Source of the DNA: Microbacterium proteolyticum
GTDB lineage: Bacteria; Actinomycetota; Actinomycetes; Actinomycetales; Microbacteriaceae
Direction of reading: 5' to 3'
Assembly: GCF_030818075.1 (NCBI RefSeq)
Contig: NZ_JAUSZZ010000001.1
Span: 3,472,001-3,536,000 of the forward strand
DNA length: 64,000 bases
In this document: piece after piece, positions 18,948 through 29,880 of the stretch
Layout: each line of letters begins with the position of its first letter
Position numbering within the stretch: position 1 is the first letter of the stretch
The notes under the pieces: model-generated
The model's database searches: none
Told to the model about the DNA's origin: nothing
What the model saw: the letters and a program-made list of their open reading frames with translations, nothing else
Position numbers and translations under genes: made by a program

Positions 18948-20330
18948 ATGGCGATGTACACGAAGCACCCCGTGTCGGCGCTGCCGACGCCGCCGCCGCG
19001 AGAGACGACCCGGCATCTGCTGCTGCGGGCGTGGTGCGTCTTCGTCATCCTCCTCGCCCTCGGCGGGGTGGGACTCGTCAACGCCGCCGGCCCCGTCGTC
19101 GCCGCCGTCGTGGCGGGGGCCTCGGCCGTCGTGTCCGCCGTGATCTGGATCGTGACACGGCCGCCGCTGGCGGTGCGGCGTCTGCCCTGGCTCGCCTTCG
19201 GCTATCTGGCGTGGGCGACGGCGTCACTCGCCTGGAGCGCCTGGCCGGTGGCATCCGTCCTGACATGGCTCCTGCTGGTGATCACGACGTTCCAGGGCCT
19301 GTTCGTCGGGGCGGTGCTGACCTGGCGCGACGTGGTGCGTGCGGTCGCGTCGGCGGCGAAGTGGGTGGTGGGACTGTCCCTGCTGTTCGAGGTGGCGGTC
19401 TCCCTGCTGGTGCGCGGTCCCCTCCTTCCGGGATTCGTGGTGCCCACCGGGCGCACGGACCCGATCCTTTACTGGTCGCGCGACAATCTCTTCGACGGCG
19501 GTCGCATCCAGGGCGTCCTCGGCAACGCCGACCTCCTGGCTGCGGTCTCGTTGGTGGCCGTCATCGTGTTCGGGGTGTACCTGGCCGCCGGGGCTCCGCA
19601 CCGCGTGCGGTTGAGCATCTGGACCGCCGCGGCGGTCTTCCTCTTCATCCGCGCCGGGTCCACCACGGCATCCATCGCGGCGGCTTTCGTGGTGCTCGTG
19701 CTGGGCACCGTGCTGGTGATGCGCACCGCGCGGCGCCCCGGGGAACGCACCCGCTGGTACCTGCTGTACGCCGCGATCGGCCTGGGAGCCGCCGCAGCAC
19801 TGTGGTTCGGGCGGGAGGTCGTGTTCGGCGTGCTCGGGCGCGGGGCCGACCTGCTCGGACGCGAGGGCGTCTGGGCGGACGTGCTCCGGCGTGCCGACCA
19901 ACGCCCGCTCGTCGGCTGGGGGTTCTCGACGCCGTGGATCCCCACGGAGCCGCTCATCGACGGCTGGATCGTGGAGCGCGGTCAGACGGTGGTGCAGGCG
20001 CACAGCGTGTGGCTCGACGCCTACCTGCAGCTCGGCGCGATCGGCGTCGCACTGCTCGTGCTCGTGTACCTCGCCTACCTCTGGCGCTCGTGGTTCTTCG
20101 CCGTCGACCGTCCCCGCTGGGATCTGCGCGACGACCGTCCGCACTCAGCGCTCACGCTGCTGCCCACCCTCGTCGGAGCGCTGCTGGTGGTGCAGGGTCT
20201 CACCGAATCGGGGCCCCTGCTGCTGTGGGGCTGGATGTTCGTCGTGCTGTTCGGCGCGAAGATCAAGCAGACGCCGATCGTGGGACACGGCCCCGGCGAA
20301 GAGAGCGATCCTCCGCCGCGGGCGGCCTGA
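18948..20330 (+). CDS. O-antigen ligase / Wzy-polymerase family membrane protein
   Basis: 460 residues with about eleven hydrophobic helices and a large loop before the last ones. The loop carries the Wzy_C signature VVQAHSVWLDAYLQLGAIG near residue 350, where a His is characteristic of this superfamily. Such proteins polymerise or transfer undecaprenyl-linked glycans on the outer face of the membrane. It heads the galactofuran genes glfT2 and glfT1, so it may polymerise or attach that glycan. Ligase versus polymerase cannot be settled from sequence. Confidence 0.82.
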   Translation: MAMYTKHPVSALPTPPPRETTRHLLLRAWCVFVILLALGGVGLVNAAGPVVAAVVAGASAVVSAVIWIVTRPPLAVRRLPWLAFGYLAWATASLAWSAWPVASVLTWLLLVITTFQGLFVGAVLTWRDVVRAVASAAKWVVGLSLLFEVAVSLLVRGPLLPGFVVPTGRTDPILYWSRDNLFDGGRIQGVLGNADLLAAVSLVAVIVFGVYLAAGAPHRVRLSIWTAAAVFLFIRAGSTTASIAAAFVVLVLGTVLVMRTARRPGERTRWYLLYAAIGLGAAAALWFGREVVFGVLGRGADLLGREGVWADVLRRADQRPLVGWGFSTPWIPTEPLIDGWIVERGQTVVQAHSVWLDAYLQLGAIGVALLVLVYLAYLWRSWFFAVDRPRWDLRDDRPHSALTLLPTLVGALLVVQGLTESGPLLLWGWMFVVLFGAKIKQTPIVGHGPGEESDPPPRAA

Positions 20331-20438
20331 CCGCGCCGTCGGCCTGACCTCCCCGCACGCGAAGGGCCCGCGCACACGCGCCGGGTAGACTTCCCGCTGG
20401 CCGTCCGCGGCCGCTGCGCCTAGACGAAAGACCTCTTC

Positions 20439-22352
20439 GTGACGTACACCCTGCAGAACGCCGTCCTGCCGCTCGACCGCGATCCCGACCTCCTCCCCCT
20501 GTACGTCGACCCCGAGACGTGGTCGACGATCGACGAGGAGCCGGTCCGGGTGACGAACGTCGCCCAGCTCGGCAACATCCTCGACCGCCATCGCGCGCGC
20601 ATCGTCGCCGGGCGTCGCGTCTCGTTCGGCACGTACTTCAACGCCTTCCCCGCCTCGTACTGGCAGCACTGGACGCCCGTGCGCCAGGTGCGCCTGACCG
20701 TGCGCACGTCGGGGGATGCCACGATCCTCGTCTACCGCTCGAACGGCGGCGGCACGAAACAGCGTCTCGACACCCGTGAAGTGCGGGGGGATGCCACGGC
20801 CACCTCGTTCGACCTGGTCCTCGACCAGTACAGCGACGGCGGGTGGATCTGGTTCGACGTCGCCGCCGACCGCACCGACGCGACGTTCGAGGGTGCCGAA
20901 TGGACCACCGAGCAGGAGCCGGTGCGCGGCGGCAAGGCGAGCATCGGCGTCACCACGTACAACAAGCCCGATTACTGCGTCGAGACCCTGCGGGCCCTCG
21001 CCGACGCACCCGACGTCCTCGACGTGGTGGATCGGGTGTTCATCATCGACCAGGGCACCGACCTCGTCGAGGCGCAGGACGCCTACCCCGCGGTGGCGGA
21101 GCGTCTGGGTGAGACGCTGCAGGTGCTCCGCCAGCCGAACCTCGGCGGCTCGGGCGGCTTCGCTCGCGCGATGGTCGAGACGCTCGCGCGGGAGGGCAGC
21201 GACTTCGTGCAGCTGCTCGACGACGACGTGCGCATCGAGCCGGAGTCGATCCGCCGCTCCGTGGTGTTCGGACGGTACGCCTCGGTGCCCACCATCGTCG
21301 GCGCGCACATGTTCGATCTGCTCGACCGCCCCAAGCTCCACGCGTGGGCCGAGGTCGTCGACGACGCGCCGTTCATGTGGCGGGCCCTCTTCCAGGAGCG
21401 CCTCCCCCACGACTTCAGCGTCGCGAACCTCCGGCAGTCGCCCCTCCTGCACATGCGCCTCGACGCCGACTACAACGGCTGGTGGATGTGCCTCATCCCC
21501 ACCAGCATCCTGCGGGAGATCGGCCTGTCGTTGCCGGCCTTCATCAAGTGGGACGACGCCGAGTTCTGCGTCCGGGCTCGGGATGCCGGCTACCCGACCG
21601 TCTCCATGCCCGGGGTGGCCCTCTGGCACGTCTCGTGGATCGGCAAGGACGACTCGATCGACTGGCAGGCGTACTTCCACGCCCGCAACCGCATCGTGGC
21701 GGGTCTGCTGCACTCGCGCTCGGCACAGGGCGGCACTCTCATCCGCCACAGTCGCCGCGTCGACCTCAAGCACCTCATGATGATGCAGTACTACCCCGTC
21801 GAGCTGCGGCACCGGGCGTTGCGCGACGTGCTGTCGGGCCCCGACCACATGCGCCGGGGGCTCGCGACGGCCATGCCCGAGGCGCGGGCGGTGGCGAAGA
21901 AGCATCCTGAGACGGTCATCCACAAGGATTCCGGGGTGCCGCTGCGCTCGCGTCACGGTCGACAGGTGTTCAAGCGCCTGAAGCAGCACCAGTTCGACAG
22001 TCCCACGGGCATCGCGCTGCGCACCTTCACCGCGCGGACCCTCCTGTCGCACTGGTTCCACACGCCCAAGCCCGAGAACGTCGCGCAGCCCGAGGTCGAG
22101 TTCGGCAAGGGCGACGCCAACTGGTGGCGCGTGCCGCTGTACGACAGCGCCCTCGTCAGCGCCGCCGACGGGTCGGGCAAGAACGTCTACACGCGCGATC
22201 GTGCGCAGTTCCGTCGCATGCTCGTGGACAGCTGGCGCCTGCACCGTCGTCTGCAGCGCGAGTGGCCCCGGCTCTCCCGTCGGTATCGCGACGCCCTCCC
22301 CGACCTCGTGTCCGAGAAGTCGTGGCGCGCGACCTTCGAGGAGCGCGCGTGA
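20439..22352 (+). CDS. glfT2: Galactofuranosyltransferase GlfT2-like
   Basis: 637 residues, the same length as mycobacterial GlfT2, the bifunctional UDP-Galf transferase that extends galactan with alternating linkages. An N-terminal beta-rich domain (1-150) precedes a GT2 core with SIGVTTYNKPDYC, the GGSGGFARAM motif, the metal-binding DDD (LLDDDVRIE), the WWMC segment and the catalytic-loop FIKWDDAEFC followed by WHVSW. The C-terminal helical part matches too. GTG start. The stop overlaps glfT1 (GTGA). A TAGACT box at 20386-20391 could be its promoter. Confidence 0.93.
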   Translation: MTYTLQNAVLPLDRDPDLLPLYVDPETWSTIDEEPVRVTNVAQLGNILDRHRARIVAGRRVSFGTYFNAFPASYWQHWTPVRQVRLTVRTSGDATILVYRSNGGGTKQRLDTREVRGDATATSFDLVLDQYSDGGWIWFDVAADRTDATFEGAEWTTEQEPVRGGKASIGVTTYNKPDYCVETLRALADAPDVLDVVDRVFIIDQGTDLVEAQDAYPAVAERLGETLQVLRQPNLGGSGGFARAMVETLAREGSDFVQLLDDDVRIEPESIRRSVVFGRYASVPTIVGAHMFDLLDRPKLHAWAEVVDDAPFMWRALFQERLPHDFSVANLRQSPLLHMRLDADYNGWWMCLIPTSILREIGLSLPAFIKWDDAEFCVRARDAGYPTVSMPGVALWHVSWIGKDDSIDWQAYFHARNRIVAGLLHSRSAQGGTLIRHSRRVDLKHLMMMQYYPVELRHRALRDVLSGPDHMRRGLATAMPEARAVAKKHPETVIHKDSGVPLRSRHGRQVFKRLKQHQFDSPTGIALRTFTARTLLSHWFHTPKPENVAQPEVEFGKGDANWWRVPLYDSALVSAADGSGKNVYTRDRAQFRRMLVDSWRLHRRLQREWPRLSRRYRDALPDLVSEKSWRATFEERA

Positions 22353-23311
22353 GCACCTTCGACCCCACGAGCGCGACGATCGTCGTCGTCACCTACAACC
22401 GCACGCACCTGCTGACGCGCCTGCTCGAGAGCATCGAGCGGATGTCGCCGGCCCCCGGGCACCTCGTGATCATCGACAACGCCTCCACCGACGACACCAC
22501 CGCCGTCGTGGAGTCGTTCCGCGACCGCCTGCCCACCGAGCTCGTCTATCGCCGCCTCGAGACGAACACGGGCGGCTCGGGCGGCTTCAGCGAGGGAATG
22601 CGGGTCGCGTACGAACTGGGCTCCGAGTGGATCTGGCTCATGGATGACGACGTCGAGGTCGTCTCCGACGGCCTCGCCCGGATGGGCCACTGGACGCCCC
22701 GCTTCCGCAGCATCCAGGGTCGGCGGTACGACTACGACGGCAGCGAGTTCTACTGGCAGTACCGGATCGCCGAGTCGATGGCGATCCCGATCCCCTACGC
22801 GCCTGCGGCCTTCGACGACTCGGGCTTCAAGCCCATGAACTCGGGCTGCTTCGAGGGCATGTTCATCCACCGCGACATCGTCGCCAAGATCGGTCTGCCC
22901 GACCCCCGCTTCTTCATCTACTGGGACGACCAGCTCTACGGCTGGCTCGCGTCGCGCGAGACGCCGTCGGTCATCGTCGACGAGTTCGTGCTGCGGCGCA
23001 CCCGCGAGATCAAGCAGTGGGACATGGGCATCCGCCACATGAACGCCTCGAGCGACGCCTACCGGTACTACATCATGCGCAACCGCGCGTACCTGCAGAA
23101 GTACTACCGGGCGCTGGGCGTGTACCGCACGCTCCCCTTCACGGCCGGCACGGCGCTGACCTTCGTCAAGGAACTGATCCGCCTCGTCGTCGTCGAGCGC
23201 AAGCTCAGCGGCACGAGCCACCTGTTCCGCGGGCTCCGCGACGGGCGCGTGATCGCCCGCGATCGCTCGTGGACGCCGATGCCGCCGCTGGAACCGTCGA
23301 AGACGGGCTGA
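22349..23311 (+). CDS. glfT1: Galactofuranosyltransferase GlfT1-like (GT2)
   Basis: 320 residues. GT2 fold with VVVTYNRTHLL, GGSGGFSEGM, the DDD motif (LMDDDVEVV) and FFIYWDDQLYGWL, shared with GlfT2 but without its extra domains, as in the mycobacterial GlfT1 initiator that adds the first galactofuranose residues to a rhamnosyl-GlcNAc lipid. Translation begins at GTG inside the glfT2 stop (GTGA), so the two are coupled. A simple rhamnosyl/galactosyl GT2 is the alternative, but the pairing with glfT2 and glf makes GlfT1 likely. Confidence 0.87.
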   Translation: MSTFDPTSATIVVVTYNRTHLLTRLLESIERMSPAPGHLVIIDNASTDDTTAVVESFRDRLPTELVYRRLETNTGGSGGFSEGMRVAYELGSEWIWLMDDDVEVVSDGLARMGHWTPRFRSIQGRRYDYDGSEFYWQYRIAESMAIPIPYAPAAFDDSGFKPMNSGCFEGMFIHRDIVAKIGLPDPRFFIYWDDQLYGWLASRETPSVIVDEFVLRRTREIKQWDMGIRHMNASSDAYRYYIMRNRAYLQKYYRALGVYRTLPFTAGTALTFVKELIRLVVVERKLSGTSHLFRGLRDGRVIARDRSWTPMPPLEPSKTG

Positions 23312-23372
23312 CCGTCACCGCCGGCCGCGAGGCCGCTCGACGGATCGACGGCTCGGCGTGGGCCTGCTTCCG

Positions 23373-24500
23373 TTACGACGTGACTTCGTCTTCGAGGGGT
23401 TCGATGGCGCGCACGGCCTTGCCGACGCGGCTCTTCTTGGGGGCGTAGACGACGAGGGCGTGGAAGACGAAGCGGACCACGAACGCGGCGATGAGGGTGA
23501 GGGCGGCGGCGAGGACGCTTTGGATGTGCGCCTGGCTGACCAGCACCCAGATCACCGGGATGCGCACGATCGCCTCGATGCCGTTGAAGGTGAACGACTT
23601 GATGAAGCGGTGGCGCATGAGCCCCGACTCGGCGCGCATGTCGGCGAAGACGAGGTACTCCAGGGCGAGGAAGTTCGCCACGATCGTGACCACGCTCGCG
23701 ATGACCGCGGCGACGATGTACTGCACGCCGACCATCTGCAGCGCCCACATGATCGCCAGGTTGGCCAGGGCCCCGAGCCCGCCCACGACAGCGAAGGCGG
23801 ACATGCGACCGAAGCGGAGCATGGTCAGCTGCAGCAGGAACCGCATGCCCTGGCTGAACGACGCCTTGGATTCGCCGGCGAAGCGCGCGGCGAAGGAGAA
23901 GGGGACCTCGGCGACGCGCAGCTGGGTGCGGGCGAGGATCTCCAGCAGGATCTTGAATCCGCGCGGCTGCAGCGTGTCGATGTCCAAGGCGCGGCGGTCC
24001 ACGAGGAAGAACCCGGTCATCGGGTCGGAGCAGTTGTGCAGTTTGCGGGGGAACATCGCCTTGGTCAGCAGCGTCGACGCGCGTGACACGGCGGTGCGTA
24101 CCGCGTTCGCGAGGCCGTCGGAGGTGCCTCCGGCGACGTACCGGGATGCCACGACCACATCGACGTCGCCCTGCTCGGCGCGGGCGTACAGGTCGGCGAT
24201 GACCTCCGGCGGGTGCTGCAGGTCGCCGTCCATCACCACGCACCGATCGGAGGCGGCGGCCCTGATGCCTTCGACCACCGCACCGCCGAGCCCACCGACG
24301 GGGTCGTCACGGTGGATCAAACGCACAGGGATCGACGCGGTCCGAGCGACCGCGCGGATGACGTCGGGGGTGTCGTCGGTGGAGTCGTCGACGAAGATCA
24401 CCTCGACGACGCGGCCCGCCATGGCATCCGTCGTGCGACGCACGAGTTCGGCGACGTTCGGGCCCTCATTGAAGGTCGGAACGATGACGGAAAGATCCAT
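23373..24500 (-). CDS. Polyprenol-phosphate glycosyltransferase (DPM1-like) with GtrA domain
   Basis: 375 residues from the ATG. Residues 1-225 are a DPM1/DolP-sugar synthase-type GT2 domain (LSVIVPTFNEGPNV, VIFVDDSTDD, MDGDLQHPPEV, and SRYVAGG); residues 240-360 are a four-helix GtrA domain. Such fusions charge polyprenyl phosphate with a single sugar and help flip it for extracytoplasmic decoration. An in-frame TTG at 24527 is 7 nt from a TAGCAT box (24535-24540) and would give a leaderless form nine residues longer. It converges with glfT1. Sugar unknown. Confidence 0.88.
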   Translation of the reverse strand: MDLSVIVPTFNEGPNVAELVRRTTDAMAGRVVEVIFVDDSTDDTPDVIRAVARTASIPVRLIHRDDPVGGLGGAVVEGIRAAASDRCVVMDGDLQHPPEVIADLYARAEQGDVDVVVASRYVAGGTSDGLANAVRTAVSRASTLLTKAMFPRKLHNCSDPMTGFFLVDRRALDIDTLQPRGFKILLEILARTQLRVAEVPFSFAARFAGESKASFSQGMRFLLQLTMLRFGRMSAFAVVGGLGALANLAIMWALQMVGVQYIVAAVIASVVTIVANFLALEYLVFADMRAESGLMRHRFIKSFTFNGIEAIVRIPVIWVLVSQAHIQSVLAAALTLIAAFVVRFVFHALVVYAPKKSRVGKAVRAIEPLEDEVTS

Positions 24501-24613
24501 GGACAGCTCACGTTCTGAAGACGACAACCTCTCCATGCTACGGGCTGAGCCTGAGAAGCACCCGCCCGGGCAGCCGACTCACCGGGCGATTCCTCGCCGT
24601 CGACGGCGACCGC

Positions 24614-26653
24614 TCAGCCGACCGTCGCGGGGAGCTGCTCCGCCAGCGAGGGACCGAGCGTGCGCGCGTACAGACGCGTCAGGTGGTTGTCGTCGCGGTA
24701 GACCGCGACGTTGCCGATGACCCCGACGCAGAGGTCGTCGGGGCAGATCGAGGTCGTGAGATCCACCAGACTGACCCCGGGGCGGGCGAGCGCCTCAGCG
24801 GGGTTGCTCTCGGCGAGGGATGCCGAGCGGGGCACGGCGCAGTCGAGAGGATCGGCAGCCTCGACGACGCAGCCGAACATGTCGAAGTCGAAGCGCGGAT
24901 TGTCGCGCACGGCGATCACCTCCACGCCCGCCGCCGTCATCCGGTCGAGGAAGCGGTCCACGCCCGGGCGGACCTTCTCCTCGTCCTCGCCGGCGTCGGA
25001 GCGGGTGACCACCGTCATCACCGCGTCGGGCTGCACCTGTTCGACGAGCCGGATCGCCGCTTCGCGCCACGAGTCGCACCGCTCGTCCATCCCCGGCTCG
25101 TCGAGCCCCATCGAACACCCGCCCTTGATGAGGTGGACGACACCCCACCCCTTCGCCTCCGCCGTGGGCAGGAGCGCGGCGGTGATCTGCTGGGCGTGCG
25201 AGTCGCCGATGACCGCGACGGTCCGGTGCGCGCGCGCCGTGTGCGGGGTCTCCCCGCACGTCCCGATGAGCTCCTCGGCGTCGGTGGCCCAGTCGCCCGT
25301 GCACTCGCGCTCGAGCTGGGTCCACTCGTCGTCGAGCAGCGTGGGAAGCGGAAGCATCGGCGCGTCGTCGGACGGCACCGCACGCGCAGGATCTCTCAGC
25401 ACGGCGGCTCCCGGGTTCAGCAGTTGCGCGCGGGCTTCGACGGCTCGCTCGCGCGCGCCGGTCGTCGTCGTCCACGCAGCGAGGGGGACGGCGACCGCGA
25501 CGACGGCGGCGGCGAGCACGGCGAGGGGTACCACCGGCGAGGCGTCGTCTCGACGCCAGGCCCTCACCGGCCGGTCGATCGCAGCCGTCAGCGCGCGGGC
25601 GAGCACGAGTGAGAGCACCACGATTCCGAGGCCGTCCACGAATCCGACATCCGCGCGGTCGTTCACGACCAGGTACGTCACGAGGATCGGCCAGTGCACG
25701 AGGTAGAGCGCATAGGCGTCGCGCCCCAATGCGCGAAGCGGGCGGGATGCCAGGAGCCGCGCGGGCCCGCGGCTGCCGTCTCCCGCGCCCGCGGCGACGA
25801 CCGCCGCCGCGCACAGCACCGGCCACAGCGCCAGGAAGCCGGGAAACCCTCCGCGGACGTCGACGAGCATGCCGAGGGCGAGGAGACCCGCCAGCCCCGC
25901 CCACCCCAGGATCGACCGTGCCGGCCCGTTCAGACGCAGGTGGGGAAGCGCGACGACGAGCAGCGAGCCGGCGGCGAACTCCCACAAGCGCGCGCCGGTG
26001 TCGAAGTACGCCGCCTGCGGGGCGGTCGCCGTCCAGGCCACCGAGAAGATGAACGACAGGGTGAAAACCGCTCCGAAGCCGACCCCGACAACCCGGTCGG
26101 GCGACAGACCCCATCGCCGCACGACGTACTGGCACAGTCCCAGCAGCGCGACCCACAGGACGAACGCCTGCCCCTGCACCGACATCGACCAGAAGTGCTG
26201 CAGCGGACTCAGCGTCTCCGTCGGCGCGTAGTAGTTCACGGCGTCCGCCGCGAGGAGCCAGTTCTGCGAGTACGTCAGCGACGCCCAGGTCTGCTCCCAC
26301 ACCGGTCGCCACGCGGTCTCGGGATACACCGCCCAGACCACGCCCAGGACGCCGATAAGGGTCACGGATGCCGCCGGCACCAGCCGCCGGAAGAGGCCCA
26401 GCAGGTGCGCGACCGGGCGCACCGGCGCCGGGCCCGTCATCCTGCGCACGAAGCCGCGGGTCAGGAAGAACGCCGAGAGCATGAGGAAGACGTCGACACC
26501 GCCGGAGACCCGGCCGAACCACACGTGGTACACGACGACCAGCGCGATCGCCACGGCGCGCAGCCCGTCGATGTCGGGCCGATACGCCCAGCGTCCCTCT
26601 TCTCTCCGGTCCGCGCGCGCCGACCGGGTTCTCGACCCGAGGGTCAGAGGCAC
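24614..26653 (-). CDS. OafA/OatA-type acyltransferase with C-terminal SGNH domain
   Basis: 679 residues. The N-terminal acyltransferase-3 domain (about 20-400) has ten or so helices and the motif RPDIDGLRAVAIALVVVYH with its catalytic His, then GGVDVFLMLSAF. The extracytoplasmic C-terminal part is an SGNH esterase fold: VAVIGDSHAQQ (Ser nucleophile) and DDNHLT (Asp/His). Such enzymes O-acetylate cell-wall glycans. I chose the GTG at 26653: GAGGAAG, which overlaps the glf stop codon, is its ribosome site, and the two genes are 8 nt apart. Target glycan is probably the galactofuran made next door; inferred from context only. Confidence 0.88.
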   Translation of the reverse strand: MPLTLGSRTRSARADRREEGRWAYRPDIDGLRAVAIALVVVYHVWFGRVSGGVDVFLMLSAFFLTRGFVRRMTGPAPVRPVAHLLGLFRRLVPAASVTLIGVLGVVWAVYPETAWRPVWEQTWASLTYSQNWLLAADAVNYYAPTETLSPLQHFWSMSVQGQAFVLWVALLGLCQYVVRRWGLSPDRVVGVGFGAVFTLSFIFSVAWTATAPQAAYFDTGARLWEFAAGSLLVVALPHLRLNGPARSILGWAGLAGLLALGMLVDVRGGFPGFLALWPVLCAAAVVAAGAGDGSRGPARLLASRPLRALGRDAYALYLVHWPILVTYLVVNDRADVGFVDGLGIVVLSLVLARALTAAIDRPVRAWRRDDASPVVPLAVLAAAVVAVAVPLAAWTTTTGARERAVEARAQLLNPGAAVLRDPARAVPSDDAPMLPLPTLLDDEWTQLERECTGDWATDAEELIGTCGETPHTARAHRTVAVIGDSHAQQITAALLPTAEAKGWGVVHLIKGGCSMGLDEPGMDERCDSWREAAIRLVEQVQPDAVMTVVTRSDAGEDEEKVRPGVDRFLDRMTAAGVEVIAVRDNPRFDFDMFGCVVEAADPLDCAVPRSASLAESNPAEALARPGVSLVDLTTSICPDDLCVGVIGNVAVYRDDNHLTRLYARTLGPSLAEQLPATVG

Positions 26654-26660
26654 GGCTTCC

Positions 26661-27818
<1,158 letters not shown>

Positions 27819-27960
27819 TCAAGAAGAAGGGAACGCCCCACGGGGACAACGCTCGATACTACCCACGCTGCCTGCACGGTCACCGGGCGCGCTCAGCGGC
27901 CCCGCAGTGACCGTCCGATACGATGACGTGTCGAAAAGCCGTGGATGGGGACGAAACTGC

Positions 27961-29878
27961 ATGGGTGATTGGGTCAGCGCGATTCCGTCGTACCTGGTCG
28001 CCGCGGCCGTTCTGATCGTGCCCGGCCTCTCGGTCGTCGTCGCCGGCTGGGGGTGGCGGAGCCCTGGACGCCTGTTGCTGGCGCCGGCCGTTTCCACGAC
28101 CATCGTGGCCGTCGCGGCCACTCTCGCCCCCGTCGTCGGTCTGACCTGGAACCTGCTGCCCGTCGCTCTCGTCACGCTCGTGGTGGTCGGCATCGCCCTC
28201 CTGCTCCGCCGCGGCGCGGGGGTCGACGCGGCGCCGAGCGGCCGACGCACCCGTCTTGTGGCCCTCCTCTCCCTCAGCGCCGCCGCCGCGGTGAGCCTCG
28301 TCTCCTTCGTCCGCGCGTTCGGTGAGCCGGAGAACATCGCGCAACGCTTCGACAACATCGTCCATCTGAATGCGATCGGACTCGCCCTGAAGTCGGGCAG
28401 CTCCTCTCCCTTCCAGATCGGCGCGACCTCCGACATCGGTTTCTATCCGAACGCGTGGCATGCCCTCACCACCCTCGGAGCCGAGCTCACCGGCGCAACG
28501 GTGCCGGTCGCTGTGAACGGGGCGAACCTCGCCGTTGTCTCCATCCTCTGGCCGGCGTCGACGATGGCACTCGCCGGCGCGTTCTTCGCCCAGCGGCGCA
28601 CCGCCTTCGTCGTCTCGGCGGCTCTGTCCACCGGTTTCGGCGCATTTCCCGCGCTGTTCTTCAATTGGGGAGTCCTCTACCCCAACCTGGTCGGCTACGC
28701 GATGGTGCCGGCCGCATTGGCCGCGGTGGTCTCCGCGTTGCCGGAACGCGGAGCACCGGCGTGGGTCCGTTCGGCGTTGCTGATCGCCCTGCTCTCCGGG
28801 GGTACGTTCCTCGGACACCCGAACGCCTTCCTCAGCCTGCTGCTCTTCGCCGCCGCATTCGTCATCACCTCCCTGGCGATCGCCGCCGCAACCGCCCGGA
28901 CGCGTTCCTCGGTCACCGCCCTCGTCGCCGCGACCGCCGGTCTCACGGCCGCGTCGGCTGTCACCCTCCTCGTGTTCCGCACGGGTGCGGAGCACTCGGG
29001 ATGGACGCCGTGGCAGCAGACTGCGCAGTCGCTCGGTGAGGGCCTGTTCGCGGGCCCCCCGCGGGTACACGCCGACCGTGCTGGTGACCCTTCTGCTCGT
29101 CGTGGGATTCATCGCGGTCGCCCGGACGTCGCGTCTGCTGCCCGTGACCGCACCCTTCGCCGTCGCCGTTCTGCTGTTCGTCGTCGCCTCCGGGTTGCGT
29201 ATCGACCATCCGTTACGACAGCTGCTGACCAACCCCTGGTACAACGACTCCAACCGCCTGGCCGCTCTGCTCCCCCTCGTCGCCATCCCCGTCGCGACCC
29301 TGGGCGCCCTCGTCATCGTCGACGTGGCCCTCCGCCTCGCAGCCGACCGGCGCCTGCACGCCTGGGTGACCCCGGTCGCCGCACTCGTCGGCATCCTGGC
29401 CGTCTTCTCGGTGGCGCTCGGCCCCAATGTCCGCATCGCCCTCGGTCAGGTCCACGAGGCCTATGCCTATACCGACAGTTCCCTCATCTTGTCGTCCGAT
29501 GAGGAGGCGCTCCTGGGGCGCCTCGCCGAGGAGACCCCGCCCGACGCGCTGATCGCGGGGAGCCCTCGCACGGGCGCCTCGCTCGCGCTGGCGTTCTCGG
29601 GCCGAGAGGTCACGCAGCGCCACATCTTCGGCTCACCCTCTGACGAGCAGCTGTTCCTGAATGCGAACCTTCGCGATATCGAGTCCGACCCGGCCGTCTG
29701 CCGGACCGTCGACGACATCGGCATCGATTACGTGCTCGACTTCGGCCGCCAGGACGTCATCGACCCCGCCGGCGCCGCCGCGTACGACGGCATCCAGAAC
29801 CTTTCGCCTTCCCGACACTTGGTGCTCGTGGACTCGCAGGGCCCCGATGCCCGGCTGTTCCGCATCGAGGGGTGCTGA
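27961..29878 (+). pseudogene. DUF6541-type polytopic membrane protein, interrupted by a frameshift
   Basis: The gene begins at ATG 27961 in one frame (about ten hydrophobic helices through residue 350) and continues in another frame from about 29061 to the TGA at 29878. The break falls in a run of six C at 29055-29060: removing one C gives FAGPRGYTPTVLVTL and joins the halves into one 638-residue protein. The second half adds more helices and a soluble end (SDEEALLGRLAEETP, DIGIDYVLDFG). The whole resembles DUF6541 envelope membrane proteins with a GT-C-like layout. Either the gene is truly broken, switches by slippage, or the base count is a sequencing error. A ribosome site GGGGA lies 9 nt before the start. 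Confidence 0.78.
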
Positions 29879-29880
29879 CG

